Notes: generated by a model from the letters alone, not told the origin. Counted from the stretch's first letter, positions 20,487-33,324 are shown. The stretch is 64,000 nucleotides of DNA from Selaginella moellendorffii (GCF_000143415.4 NW_003314261.1:4059127-4123126); one strand, 5' to 3'. A program made the numbers and translations.

Positions 20487-23375
20487 TCAGTGGTTTGCTT
20501 TCGCGCGAGAGAAGAATTTTCCCAATCCCAGGACGCCGCCGCCGTGCTTCTCGGAAGAATGCGAGCACATATCCGCCGATTTGGACAGCTCCCCGTGGTT
20601 GCCATAGCTCTTGGTGGCGGCCGCGGCGGCGGCGGCCTTGCACTTGCGGTAGTATCTCGCGGGAGTCCTCACCTCTAGAGGGATCTCCTCCGGCGCCTGG
20701 GGTGCCGAGTAAGAGATCATCCCCGGCTGGTGGCGCGCGGCGAATCCAGGCGTCCCCTCGGAGCTCCAGTACGTCTCCTGCTTGTGGATGTAGTCCGAGC
20801 TCTCCATGGTGGCGCTCGGGAGCTCCGACACCCGGGAGAAGTGCCTGGCCGGAGTCGTGTGCGAGGAGCTCGGTGGCAGGCCCAGCGATTCCAGCTGCTT
20901 CCCCAGCGCGTGAATTGTCCTCTGGCATTCCGCTAGCTTCTCTCCGGCAGCGATCAGCTCTTGTTCCTGTGGCAAGCGATTATAAAAAACAAAGACTAAG
21001 AAAACCAAAGCGTTACCTTTTGTATTGTGATGCTTTCATCGTGTCTGGAAAGTTGGGAAGCATGATGTTAGAAGAATGATATACAAGTCGTGGAAAGACT
21101 AACCTTGGGATTTGCTGGAGCATTTGCAGCTTGAGAGCGACCTCCTGGTGCCTCCGCTGCTCCTCTTTCAGCTCCGCTGCCAAGCGAGCGCTCTCCTGGC
21201 GGACCTGACGTATCTCGGTATCTGCCATGTTCACCCTCGACTCCAGCTTGTTTTTCAGAGCCGTCACCGCGCCAACCTCGCTCTGAAGTATTTTTCTTTC
21301 GTCCTGCGTGGCCGCCAGCTGCTTTTGCAGAAGGCATCGCTCTTCATCTACAGTTGCAAGATGAATCTTCAGGCTCTTGACCGTGTCTGTCGAAGACTTG
21401 AGACTGCTCTCTAGCTCCGCGAGCTCGGACCGCAGGTGATGGATTTCCTGCACGTAGTCGGTCGCCGACCTTCGGCTCTGCTCGGACGAGCTTGGAGACT
21501 CCAGCCTTCCCCCGGCATTGAAGCTCATTCCCACGACGAAGTCGAGTGCGCACGAAAGCTCGGCAATAAAGTCCAAGACCGGAACCTCGCCTTGCAGTAA
21601 GTTCTTGCTGACAGCGACGAGCCGTTTCACGCCGCCATCACTGCCATGAGATGACAGTTCCGGCGAGGAAAGCGTTGAAGTTTCTTGCGCCATCGATTCG
21701 ACCAGATGAATTATTCTGCCAACGGAGGATCTTAGCCTGGCCTTGGACTCCGCGTCGATGGTGTCCGAGAGCTTGTCTTTGCAGCTCTTGAGCCCGAACA
21801 TAAGGTCCACCGTCTCCTGGATTTTCCCAAGCGAGCCATCCGTTGCACTTCGACAGTGGCAACCCTTTAGCTTCTTCTCCACCGCGGCCAGCTTGTTCCG
21901 TAACTCCGCACAGACATCGTTTGCCTGACGAACCTCTTTTTCCTTCGCTCGGAGTGCTGCTTCGAGTCTGCCAGAGTCCCGTTTCACGTTTTCTTTGTCG
22001 TTGGCTGCCAGCCGCTCCATCTCAATAAAGTCTTCCATAAGGTCAAAGTTGGTCGACTCCAATAACTTATCCGTGCCCCCGGCTGCCTCGTCTGGCTTTG
22101 CCCGCTTGAGAACACGAACTTGGTCCTCCAACTGCGAGAGCTTGCTTGCCGTCTTAACACACTGTAGCCTCGAATCCTGGAGCTCCTCGTTCTTCTTGGC
22201 GAGAATTTCTTTCAGCAACGACGTCTCTTCTTCCATGGCCCGCAACCTGTCCAAGGACATGTCGTTCTCTTTATCGTCCAAGCTGCTTTCGTCCGCTGGC
22301 TCCGAGCAATACTTTCCGGGCTTTGCGATGCCTTTTCTCCTGCTTTCGCCAGGATCCGCCTCTACACGCATTTGTGCCAGGGCCCCCGGACCAGGAAGTT
22401 TCTTTTTCAGCAGCATACGCAGCCTTTGACATTCGGCTTCCAGCCTACTCGTCTTCTTCACGTTTTCGATCTGTTGCCGGTTGGAAGCCTCCATCATCTT
22501 CTGGCTGTATTCTCTCTCCTCGTTGCGAATTTCCAGCTCCCTCTGGAGTACTTGGAGGTCATACTTTAGAGCCGCGTACTCCTTCTCGACGCTCTCGAGC
22601 CTGGCACGGGTGCTACGGGCATCCATCTCCGCTGCGACTTTGCAATCGTTCAGCTCCAAGATCGTCATTGTCCGCTCTTGGAGGGATTTCGAGACGGCGT
22701 TGGCATGAGATCCTGATTGTGACAATTGGCTCCTCAACTCCAACAATTCGCCCTCAAGCCCCGAACGCAAGCTCTCCCATTCCCTCGTTTTCCTGGCAAT
22801 TGTCTCGTGCAACCTCTCTTCCTGCTCTTCCCGGACGAGGCGGAGTTGCCGGACGCACTCCTTGAGAGCATTGTCCAGATGAGCGACTCTGTCCTCCAAT
22901 GCCACCTTCTTTTGCAGGGCATCTTCGAGCTGCTTCTTCAGTGTCGCGGCCTCCAACTCTGATTTCTCCCATCCTGCGAATTGTGTGAGCTTTGAAAGAA
23001 AATTCGAAAGCTTCCACCAATTTATCTTACCGGTGACAGCTTCCTCGGCCACTTTCATGTGTTGCTTTGCAACGGCATCTTTCTCCGAGACTTCGCACTG
23101 GGCAGCTGCCAGCCTCTCGCTCAGCAATTTTACCACCTCATCGAGCTGCAATCCCTCGGGAATGGAAATCGCCACGGGCTCGGGCTGCACAAGCTTTGAA
23201 CAATGCTGCCACAGAATCAAGAAAAAATCAGAAATTCAAGACAAGAAGAAAAACCAAAACGAATTGATCGTTCGAAAAAACTCACATTTTCGTCGTTCGA
23301 TGGATCGCTTGCGTCGGGCGCCGCCGCGACCTTGTCCGACGACTTCTTCTTCCATAGCCAGCTCCGGCGTTCCAT
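20487..23375 (-). CDS. Filament-like plant protein (FPP), long coiled coil
   Basis: Plant-specific coiled-coil protein of the FPP family, thought to associate with microtubules or endomembranes. Exons 23375-23286, 23205-23031, 22973-21104, 21044-21017, 20966-20487 encode 880 residues. The N-terminus MERRSWLWKKKSSDK is the family signature. Coiled coil runs from about residue 45 to 720 with breaks. The segment ECVRQLRLVREEQEE is another FPP hallmark. The C-terminal 150 residues are Ser/Pro-rich and end in FFSRAKANH. The start is the only good ATG before the signature. No frame damage was seen. Confidence 0.9.
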
Positions 23376-24800
23376 GACAAATCCCTCACCTTTCTATCAG
23401 ACACAGAAAGGGCCAGATTCAACAGAAATAGAAAATTTTCGCATGCGAGCAGCAAAGCGACATACCAAGATTCCCGCACAGCGCGATTTCCGAGAGGAGC
23501 TGGGAGCTAGCGCAAATGCGGCCACTGCATTCTCCTACAAATCCAAGAAAGAGCTAAGAATCCAGGAAGCATCAATCGATCAGCAAATCCGGAGCGCGGT
23601 GAAGCATCCCTGAGCACGGCCCTCGAGGAAGAGAATCGCGGGAAGGCGAGGAGGCCATCGCCGCCACAGCCGGGAGCTCGCCGCCGCAGCGCTAACCTCC
23701 TCCGCCATGGCTAAACAAGCCTAACATCAATCCCCTAAAGCTTTTCAAAACAGAGCCCTTCCTTCTCCCGCCTTAACCGCGGTGATTCGAGACAAACTAG
23801 TTCTACAGTATTAACCGCCGTTACCTGCGGTGAATTCACGTCCGTACGAATGGCCACCATTTACCATGGGCCATGTGGTCGGTTGGTGGCCCAATTTGAA
23901 GAACTGGAAGATGGGCTGGAGGGATGCAAGCAATGGAATGCAGCACAGCCAAAAAGGTTGGCCAAATGGCAGCGAAAACGATGGCCATTTTTATGGGCTC
24001 GTATCAATCTGGAAATTTTGCCTGGTTGAGGATATGATTAATATCAAAGCCTTGGATCGATTCGTTTCCAGAAATGCGCTACAGCCAGGGAGGGCCACCA
24101 TATCTTTTTGTTTTCCTTGGTACAGTGGCACATGCAAACGTGAATAAGGGCGAAAGGTACCTTGAATAAATATTAGAAACCTTGTACCACGAGGAGGAAA
24201 AGAAAAAGAAAGAACATGGAATTATGATGAAAATGCCAACCCTTCATTGCCCCGCCACCTTTTGGGGGTTAGAAGGTCACTTTGGGGCTCCTTAAAGGTG
24301 GTGTGCTGGATGGAAGGAGCAAATTGTAGCAGACATGCATGTATGCGTCCAAAAAGCCCAGGAACTTAAAACGAATATCCCTCTCCCTTTTGCGAGTAGG
24401 GATTGAGAGAGCTCTGTGCGTTCGTCGCTGTTTAACCCCCATTTTGTCAGGATGCATTCTAGCCTGGATTTCTTCCTTTTCTTTTCATTCCAGCCGGGAT
24501 TTCACGGAGAAACTAACAAGAATCCAGTGGATATGTCCACTCAATTTCAAGTACGCGCGCATGCGTAGAATTATACAAACGCTTTGATCGTGAATCATCC
24601 CCACCAAACGAGCATGTGATCCTAGAGCGCAGGGGAATCATTCGAAATGCATTCAATCATAGAAACGTTGGTTAGCTGGATGCCAGCAAACTAATCAGTC
24701 GGCCAACGGGATTAATTTGCTAGCATAATTATGGCACTTAAATCTTAACTACCACATGGAATGCATGGCAGCGGCCAGCCTGAAAGAACGCTGTGCTTGT
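23376..24800. other. Gene-free region, transition to AT-rich DNA
   Basis: It holds the FPP promoter and then unannotated sequence of moderate GC. ORFs at 23830-24147 and 24269-24587 look like chance ORFs. No element boundary was found. Confidence 0.45.
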
Positions 24801-27576
24801 AAGGCTGAGCGTCTCTTTTCTTGTTACCTAGCATGTGGAAGATGGTACCCAGCTTTTTGGATGGACCACTAGTACTATTAGCCCCAAGGAGCCCTAGGTT
24901 GGCTAACTGCATTAATTGTTGTTGTGGTTTGCATTGTGCATGTGTTTGCAAGAGGAAGGGCAACAAGGAAGTTAAACTTAGAAAGATAGAATTACCAACT
25001 CCAAAACTGGGGAGAAATTGAAAGAGAATATACTGTAATTATAGGAGAATAATAAATTAATTAATATTATAAAATATTTACTATCAATATTTAAAAGTTT
25101 CTCAATGTATATGTAATTTACTAAATACTAATAGTTTAAACCCTTCTTTACATATAAGAATGGATGGATCAAACTCAATTCCAAATAAACAGTTTATATG
25201 CTATAGAACTATAATTATTATATTATCTAGATAGGGTAATATATGTATGTATTTACAAACCTTCCCTCTAGAAGATGAAAAAGTGATAACAATAAATCAT
25301 GTGAAATATTTGGAGCTTCTGTTGGGTAATTATAAACAACAACAAGAACTGGAAAATTATAAGATTTAGGGTAGAAGACTTTTCTTTATAAAACCACTAA
25401 CATAATAACAATAATTGAGAAAAATCTAAATCCATAGTACAAGCATCAATCAATTACAAAATCCTGATAAACCAATTGCAACTTTATATGTAGTTACCAA
25501 ATGTTCAAACTAACCTTAAAGTTATAATTTTGAATTAAAACAAAGAAATTTAAAAGCTATTACAGTTCATAAAGCATTATTATAACAAATAAAACATTTC
25601 ATATCCCCTTGGCCATCTTCCAAAACCACTTATGACTATGAGGAGAATTTGTATTTGTGATTTTTTATCAATCAACATTTACAATCTTTATCCTTATGTA
25701 ACACCATATATAAAAAGTTGAACTCACTCTGTTAGTCCTTTATATCCTCCTTATCCTTTCTTTGAAAGAAAAAAAGTTTTGTAACACCATTTATATTTAT
25801 TATATTTATTTTTACTCTGTTATTGATGTTTAGCCTTACTCCATAATTGCATCCATTCTACTTCCCTATGTCAAAGCAAAATATTTTATTTAAACTTACT
25901 ATACTTATTCTCACTCTATAATCTATACCATTTACCTTCATTTCACTATTATATCCACTTGTTCTTACTTCATTATCTAGGTTGTACTCCTATCTATCCC
26001 ATTTACCCCCTCCTCCAAAGAAAAAAAAGTTTAAAATATCAACAAAAAAAAAAGATCATGAGAAAAATTAAGAAAAAATATTGTGAAAGAAAAAAAAGGT
26101 GAATAAAAAAGTATTAGTAAAGAAATTTTTAATAGTTATCAAAGTAGAAATAGGAAAAGAAAAAGAGAAAAATGTGCTTAAAGCTTGGAAAAAAAGGGAT
26201 ATCCTATTATTAAATATTTTAGCCACCATAATATAACTAAAAAATTCACAGTACTTAACCTCCTTAACACACAACTCAATATTTGATGAGGGAAAATTAA
26301 TAAAAATATCCACACTTTCAAAGCAATATATAAAGTCTTTAACAATAATGGCAAAATAAAGGATTTTAATGGCATTTACAATTGGAGATATGTATTTTAA
26401 TTGAAATTCTACCAAAAGTGACTTAACCTTTTGAACAAAAGAATATTTAATACCAAAACTGATCAAAGACTCTATTAATGAAACAAAAGTAAGATGTTCA
26501 ACTTCACATACATACTTAACATCTAAATTCGTATGAAGAAGATATTAAACATTGATTATGAGAATGAAAAGTTAAAGTACTAAAAGAAGGAAATACTATA
26601 AATGAGAAAAAAAAACTCTACAAAATTGTTTAAACTAAAAAAAAATGTTAAAAAAGAGTAAAAGGTAAAGAGAAAATATTAAATGGCAATTTGAAAGATT
26701 GACAGTTACCCTTCAAAATCTCCACTTGTCTCTAAAGCTATCTTCATAGTAATTAAACTCTCTATCAAAATTTAAAATCCATTTAAGCTTGTATATATTA
26801 TTTTCCCATAAACTTGATCTTTAAATATTCTTCAAGAACTAAATTGCATCATTTATAGCTCTCCAATCAATATTACAATCATACTACATTTTAGTAAATG
26901 ATAGCAAAACATCAAAAATAAGAGAAGCCATATAATTATGTCTCATGAAAGTTTGAAATCATTAAAGTTGAGTACAATACTAATATGATTATGCCCATTG
27001 CACTAAAAGTTTGATCTAATGGAGTAGCATTAATACCTTTATAATGTATATGATCATGGCATGGCATTTGAATAAACTATCATCACAAATCTTTAGAATC
27101 TTGGGAATAAAATAACCACTAAAAGTTTTTTTTATCAAGTCTAATTAGTTTAAAGGGAGAGAAATAAATTGCACTATATATGGTATTAAAACAAATGGCA
27201 TAGGTTTGATTTCCATCAATTAAAGACTATTTAAAATATATATTGATCTAATCCCTTTTTCATAAATTTTAGTGTGTCCAATTTAATCTTGGTGTTTTGA
27301 CAAGACGTTATCTTTAACAATTAATCACTAAATTGATCCACGGTCACAACCAAAGCTAAAGATAATAATGTAAATGAAAGGAGGTTGGTTTGAAAACTTG
27401 CTATCATATATTACAAGTTTATAAAAACCTATTACATTTTAATTTTTCTTGGATAGGAATATACCTTACTCAAAATTATATTATGATGATATATTTAGAA
27501 TATATTTTATTCATTCTAACATATTTTATAGTTAAAATTATACATATATGACATCTATATATATGTGTGTGTATAG
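24801..27576. repeat. AT-rich block, probable decayed transposon sequence
   Basis: A long stretch of A/T-rich, stop-filled DNA with poly-A and poly-T runs. It adjoins the decayed gypsy copy at 27.6-29.4 kb and has the same texture, so it is probably also old repeat DNA. I could not align it to either intact element by eye. ORFs such as 26068-26466 (-) are hydrophobic AT-rich chance frames. Confidence 0.45.
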
Positions 27577-29375
27577 TATGGATATGGAATATAGAAATGG
27601 AATAAAAAATATGTATATTCAATTAGCCCTAAAACCTTAGCTTATATATAGGAGTGAGTGGTCCAAATTAAAAATAATCGAATACCTATCAAAATCCCAC
27701 TATAGTAATATTAATGTATAGCATTATAACCATACATTTGGACCTCACATCATCCCTTCATCTCAAAAAGATAGAAGGCAATCAAAGTTTTCTAGTTGAA
27801 AGGCTAGGAATTATAAGAACATTAAAAGGAAGCATTAGTGAGTTTATAGATGGTATTAATTGTTCTTAATCCTTTTGTACAAAGCACTTTAGCCACTACA
27901 CATGCTTAATTTCTTAAAGATTAGCCTATTGAAATTATGCCAGACCTCATAAACTTGCTCCACTAAGTCATATAATTTATACTCCACTAGTGGATAATAA
28001 TGGGAATTATAATGTTATTGTTGCCCTATTTGTATGCGGTCCAAATTTTCAATAAACTCTACTTAAATTAGTGGAAGATTGTTCATCAAATACTTGTAAC
28101 CTCATGGAATTGAACTTCCTAGCCTAGTACTATTCAAACCCTAGGACACTTAACCCTAAATATTCTAAGACCCTTTACTGATTAAAAAAAGAAATGCACT
28201 TTTATTCATAGATCTTTTCTCTTTATATTTAAACCCTTTGGATTGTTTATCATGTTGTTCTCTTTAATTGCTTACAATATTAATCCCAAGACATAGCATT
28301 AATAGTTTGTGGCAATCACAAAGAAAAACTCAATTTCATTGGCAATATCAGATCATGATTATGTAATAATTTATATGGTGAAACATCAATGAAACTCGAT
28401 GCCCTATGACATATACATACCAAAAAAATTATAAATAATCATCATAATCTAAATGTTAAAAATTCACATATTTCACGATCATTCTTTTGAAGGTTTGACA
28501 AACTATTCCACTAAACCATCCATCTGTGTAGATAAACACTTGTAACAGTGTGGTATATCTCTAACTAAGATATTAAAATATGAAATGCCTCAATTATAAA
28601 TGTAGGATCATTATCTGTAAGAATCCACTTAGAACAAAAAAGTTGGAATACTATCTAATTAATGAGGAAGTATCTAATAATAGTTGCAAATACACTAGTA
28701 AAAATATTGATTTTTACCTAGCAACTTAAGTAGTCAAAGGCAATAATGATATACTCATTGCTAGTAGTTAACCATAAAAAAAGCCCCAGTAGTTGACCAT
28801 AAATCAAATGCCACAAACTCAAACAAATGGAAAATTACAATAAACTTCAACCATCTTTCCATAATATGAGGGGGAGTATTACAAGTTTGGCACCAAAACT
28901 ACACATATACCAAATAAAATTATATTTTATATTTGACTAATAGAAAAATTTGCACAACTTATCAATCATATGATAACGTCCTATATGCTTGTGCAAATAG
29001 GAGAGTTATGGTAAATATAGAGAAAATGTGGAATTAATATTAAAGGCACCACTAGCCATTAATGATCATTATGATCCATTTTGATAAAATATGTCCTTAA
29101 TGTAATATTAAAAATGTAAATGCCAAAAAAGCAAGTCATTTAAAAAGTGATGTAAGATTCTCAAACTTATCACAAAGTCTTTGAATCCATGGCACAACTT
29201 TGTAAACATCATAAACCTCATTAAGAGAAGGTAAATTTTGCTCCACAAATTATAGATACTAAATATCAAATATAATAACCATCAATAGCACAAAATCTTT
29301 TTCTAGAAAATCCACTAATGTTACAATAATAAGTTCATCAGAAATAAGAGAAGAGGGGCAAGTATTAGACTTAAA
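27577..29375 (-). mobile_element. Heavily decayed Ty3/gypsy copy (spacer, integrase and 3' LTR)
   Basis: Read on the minus strand, this segment aligns collinearly with the element at about 54.0-55.4 kb plus its LTR: the linker after RNase H (around 29350-29220), the integrase zinc finger (around 28930), the core (around 28650-28330) and an LTR starting TGTGAGG at 27749 and running to about 27577. Nearly all differences from the better copy are C to T or G to A. Many in-frame stops result. The copy is cut at about 29375, so gag, protease and RT are missing, and it is interrupted by a short repeat at 28095-28276. It codes for nothing intact. Confidence 0.8.
28095..28276 (-). repeat. Short TGTAAGC/GCTTACA-ended repeat inserted in decayed integrase
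   Basis: Insertion of 182 bp with TG...CA ends, flanked by near-identical 5-bp duplications (atact and atatt on the + strand). It splits a sequence that is continuous at about 55090 in the related element. The internal sequence matches copies at 41093, 41403 and 51620. TG...CA ends with a 5-bp duplication suggest a solo LTR or TRIM-type element. Confidence 0.7.
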
Positions 29376-30188
29376 TCTATGGTGATGAGTCTACTTCTAT
29401 TTTAACCCTATATTTCTATGAGGAAAAAAAGCAAGTATGATTTTTAAGATGGTGCTAGCTATATTGTTGCAACATTGATATCAACCATATGAAGCAGTTT
29501 GAAGACACTATAGTGACTAAACTTCATATAATCTTTAAAGAATGGCTGACTACTAATAAAGTCATGCTCACCTCAAATAAGATTGAAAACCTTGAGAAAT
29601 TTAATTTCAAACTTGAAAGGAGAGTTAGAGACATGAATGACAGAATCAAGATTATTCCCACAAATATGCACAAAAAAGTTAACAATAAAAGGCAAAGCAG
29701 TTAAATTTATTAGTACTATCTCTAAGAAGAAGTAAAGTAAAATAAACTTAGCTTAAACGCTTGAATGTGAGATTCTTTCCACAAAGCACATCACTGCACT
29801 TGTAAAAAAGTATATAGTTAAAACATAAAGTGAAAAGTACATAATTGCCATTCAAGATTTTCTTTTTTGCACATATCTAAACTTTACGAAAAAGCTAAGC
29901 CATGTGATTACTTTGTATAAGTTGTCTTATTTACAAGAACAAGATTTTGATGCCACAATAATGTGTGTTAATCTCCATGTCTTAGTAGTAATGGATTGTG
30001 AAGAATAATGTGAAAATCAATATAATAAAATCAAAAACAAGATTTTACATAGCAGCCATCAATTTCTAAAGCATGACTATTTTGAAAGCAGTGGGTTCCA
30101 GTGTTAGGCTTTATAACCTGGAAAATTTTGTAGCATCACAGAAAGGTCTCTCTTTCCAGTGATATTGGGCTTTGCTATCGAGAGTGCC
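29376..30188. other. AT-rich spacer before the extensin-like gene
   Basis: Stop-rich AT-rich DNA. A 71-codon ORF at 29489-29704 with a Lys-rich coiled-coil-like product could be a gag remnant, but this is not supported by any motif. The last 200 bases probably hold the extensin-like promoter. Confidence 0.4.
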
Positions 30189-30983
30189 ATGATTTTCTTC
30201 AAGTCATGCAGCATGCTTTTGCTCCTCCTGGTTTATACTGTCACATGTGATGGATCTCAGGAGGTTTTGGATCGAAATACAGGGAGTTTTGGAGACGCCA
30301 AGAACTTTGGCTTTGGAATTCCCAAGAGCACGATCGATTTCTTCTGTTGGAGGCCATGGCTGAGAAGGCCCTGGTGGTTTCCAAATCGTTTGTGCCCTCC
30401 TAATGCACCTCCTTACTGCTACAAATCCCCACCACCACCGATGGAATTGCCAACACCACCGGTTGAATCACAACCTCCGCCAGTTGAATCGCCATCACCT
30501 CCTCACCATCAGAAATCTCCACCACCGCCAGTTGAATCGCCACCACCTCCTTACCAGTACAAGTCTCCACCACCACCACCACCACCACCAAAATGCGGGA
30601 AGACTCCACCTCCGCCGCCACCACCACCGAAATGCGAGAAATCTTCACCACCACCGCCACCCAAGTCTCCGCCGCCGCCACCACCAAAACGCGAGAAGTG
30701 TCCACCTCCATACGAATACAAATCTCCACCACCACCACCACCAAAATGTGAGAAATCTCCACCACCGCCAGCTCCATACGAGTACAAATCTCCACCACCA
30801 CCACCGTCTTCACCTCCATCGCCACTATATAAATACGAGTCTCCACCACCACCAGCATATGAATACAAATGCGCACCACCACCGCCGCCACCACCCCATC
30901 ACCAGCATGTGAAATCCCCACCTCCACCATCGCTACCAATCTACTGGTACCAATCTCCACCACCAGAATTAGTTAAAAAATGA
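30189..30983 (+). CDS. Extensin-like hydroxyproline-rich cell-wall protein
   Basis: Secreted structural cell-wall glycoprotein. The single exon encodes 264 residues. The ATG at 30189 is followed by a clear signal peptide (MLLLLLVYTVTC). A Trp/Arg-rich stretch (CWRPWLRRPWWFPNRLCPP) precedes the repeats. From about residue 75 on, SPPPP-type extensin motifs, expected to be hydroxylated and arabinosylated, alternate with YEYK and YQYK motifs that can form Tyr cross-links. Unusually, several repeats carry Cys and acidic residues (PPPPKCEKSPPPP). The C-terminus is ELVKK. The repeats are CCA-rich and may vary in number between individuals. Confidence 0.85.
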   Translation: MIFFKSCSMLLLLLVYTVTCDGSQEVLDRNTGSFGDAKNFGFGIPKSTIDFFCWRPWLRRPWWFPNRLCPPNAPPYCYKSPPPPMELPTPPVESQPPPVESPSPPHHQKSPPPPVESPPPPYQYKSPPPPPPPPKCGKTPPPPPPPPKCEKSSPPPPPKSPPPPPPKREKCPPPYEYKSPPPPPPKCEKSPPPPAPYEYKSPPPPPSSPPSPLYKYESPPPPAYEYKCAPPPPPPPHHQHVKSPPPPSLPIYWYQSPPPELVKK

Positions 30984-31670
30984 ATTTCTATCTTTGGCAA
31001 CTTATAAACAAAGATAAATTGAACATAAGTAGTTTTGCACAGAACTTGAGAGCTTGTGATCTTTATCTGATATTCTACAAAGATGATGACAGAAACTTAT
31101 ATAGAAATTTGAGTCAAACACTGAGCTCGGAAAGTAGATTCACGAACACCGAATTCGCCACATAATTGCTCGCTCACCTGAGATTAGAACCGCAAGATGG
31201 AAAAACAGAGTGACAATCTCCATCTATGCAAATATCGAGGAGAATTCTCGTTGACACAGTTCCTACAAGGGGAAGTTACGTAATACGTTCTTATTTGACA
31301 AGAAAGCTCGTCTCACGTTATTCATTTCCCACGAGGTTTCACCAGAGTCATTAAGGCCGACTTCCGGAAGACCAAAAAGCGTGGCTGCTCGGTCGATCAA
31401 TGCCTGGCCGGCCAGATTGCAACGCTTTTGTTGCTCACTCCACCCTGCTCGACGATGGCATCAATCTTGGCATCGCAATCTCGCAAAAAGCCTTCGCAAG
31501 CACCCGCTTTTTCCACAAGCGCTCTTAAAAACTCGCAAGCATACGAGCTGCTCGTTGGAGCTCTCACTCCGAGCACCGCTCCTGCGGGATTTAATGGCGA
31601 GCTCCTGGTATAAAATCGCAAACACGCACCTCTTCTCTCCTACGCTCCATGCACAGGAAGGCCAGCAACA
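30984..31670. other. Spacer and promoter of the glucanase gene
   Basis: It holds the 3' UTR of the extensin-like gene, then sequence with a minus-strand ORF at 31397-31621 that I could not assign to a family, then the glucanase core promoter. Confidence 0.4.
31609..31615 (+). promoter_or_regulatory. Probable TATA box of the GH17 glucanase gene
   Basis: TATAAAA lies 62 bases upstream of the ATG at 31671, which would place transcription start about 30 bases before the start codon. Confidence 0.55.
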
Positions 31671-33324
31671 ATGCTTGCTTCGTTTGTGTTCTTCCTGGTC
31701 CTTCTTCTCACCACTTCAGGTATTGCCTCACCTGTAAAAGATGAAGTTTTAGAACTCCAGAAAGGAAAGAAAACTTACGAGATTGTTTGTACTTGCCAGG
31801 AGAAGTCGAATGCCGATCGAGGAAAAAGACGCATGACGAAGGAACTTCCAGCAGCAACAAAAAGTCTCCCTCGAGCTCCCTGTTCGAATCCAAAGTCGGT
31901 GTCAACTATGGCCGGATTGCCGACAACCTTCCCCCGCCAAACCAAGTCCTCCAGCTCCTCACATCCGCAACCGATATCCGCAAGGTCAAGCTCTTCGATG
32001 CGGAGCCATCGGTTCTAAGCGCCTTCTCCAACACAGACTTCTCGCTCGTCGTCTCCGCTCCAAACTACATGCTCTCCGATCTCGCCTCGGACCAATCCAA
32101 GGCTCTCAACTGGCTCACAAGCTCCGTCGCCAGCTTCTATCCCGCCACCAACATCACCCACATCGCCGTCGGCAACGAAGTCTTCTCGCAGACCGATGGA
32201 GCGCTCAAGGCCAACCTCCTCCCGGCCATGAAGAACGTCTACTCGGCCCTCGAGAAGCTCAAGCTCCACAAACGGATCAAAGTCTCCACGCCCCACGCCA
32301 TGTCCGTCCTCAGCTCCTCCTTCCCTCCATCAAACGGCTCCTTCTCGGACACCACCAGAGCCTCCCTCATGCCACCGCTCCTCCAGTTCCTCAACGACAC
32401 CGGCAATCCCTTCATGATCAACGTCTACCCCTTCTTCGCCTACTCGACCAGCCCAAAGTCGGTCTCGCTCGACTTCGTGCTCTTCCGCTCCACCAAAGGC
32501 GAGCTGGATCCCATGTCGGGCCTGAGCTACGCCAACATGTTTGACGCCCAGCTCGACGCCGTCCACTTCGCCATGCAGTCACTGGGCTTCGACCGCATAC
32601 CTCTTCTCGTGTCCGAGACCGGCTGGCCATCCAGTGGTGACGACTCAGAGACCGGCGCTAGCGTGGAGAATGCCCGAGAGTACATCCGGAACCTCGTCAA
32701 GCACGTAACTTCCACCTCGGGCACCACCCCGGTGAGGCCGAGCTCTCCCACCGAGGTCTATATCTTCGCGCTCTTCAACGAGGACCAAAAGCCCGGCCCC
32801 AAGTCCGAGAGGAACTTCGGCCTCTTCCAGCCCAACGGGAGCCCCGTCTATAGCTCCGACGTCCTTCGCAGTGGCAGCAATGGCAGTGGTACCAGCGGCG
32901 CCGCCAGTAAGAGCAAGCGGAGGAAGAAGAGATCGATCAATCCCCCGCGGCAACACCACCACCACCAGAAGATGTATCGATCCTCGGCCAGCAGCGTCCG
33001 GCAGTGGTGCATTGCCAAGCCCGGCGCCGACGCCGCCGCTCTGGAGAAGGGGATAACCTTTGCCTGCGCCGAGGGAGGGATCGATTGCTCGCCGATCCAG
33101 AGCAACGGGAGCTGCTTCGATCCCCAGATCGCCTTCTCGCACGCCTCGTTCGTCTACAATAGCTACTTCCAGAAAATGGGGAGGAATTCGTGGAACTGCT
33201 ACTTCCAGGACACGGCAATGATCACCATCACCGATCCAAGTAAGAGAAAACCCTATCCCGATTGATCGATGGCTAACCTCGTGGCAATGCAGGCTATGGA
33301 TCTTGCCGGTACCTCTCCACATAA
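31671..33324 (+). CDS. GH17 beta-1,3-glucanase with C-terminal X8 (CBM43) domain
   Basis: Secreted endo-beta-1,3-glucanase acting on callose in cell walls or plasmodesmata. Exons 31671-31719, 31800-33239, 33293-33324 encode 506 residues. Signal peptide in exon 1; exon 2 starts with a basic Ser-rich linker, then the GH17 barrel from VGVNYGRIADNLP. The acid/base Glu is in AVGNEVF and the nucleophile Glu in VSETGWPSSG. A basic, His-rich linker (SKRRKKR, HHHH) leads to the X8 domain (QWCIAKPGA, FACAEGGIDC, CFDP, NCYF, GSCRY). The last exon supplies the final Cys. No GPI-anchor signal follows the X8 domain, so the protein should be soluble in the wall. TATA box present. Confidence 0.92.

Noticed and set aside
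26068-26466. Hydrophobic minus-strand ORF in the AT-rich block
   Set aside because: Phe/Ile/Lys-rich product typical of chance frames in AT-rich DNA; no motif.
30400-30963. Val/Glu-rich and Gly-rich minus-strand ORFs
   Set aside because: Antisense of the extensin CCA repeats.
31397-31621. Minus-strand ORF with balanced composition ending IWPARH
   Set aside because: It overlaps the glucanase core promoter, begins inside it and matches no family I know; kept only as a note.
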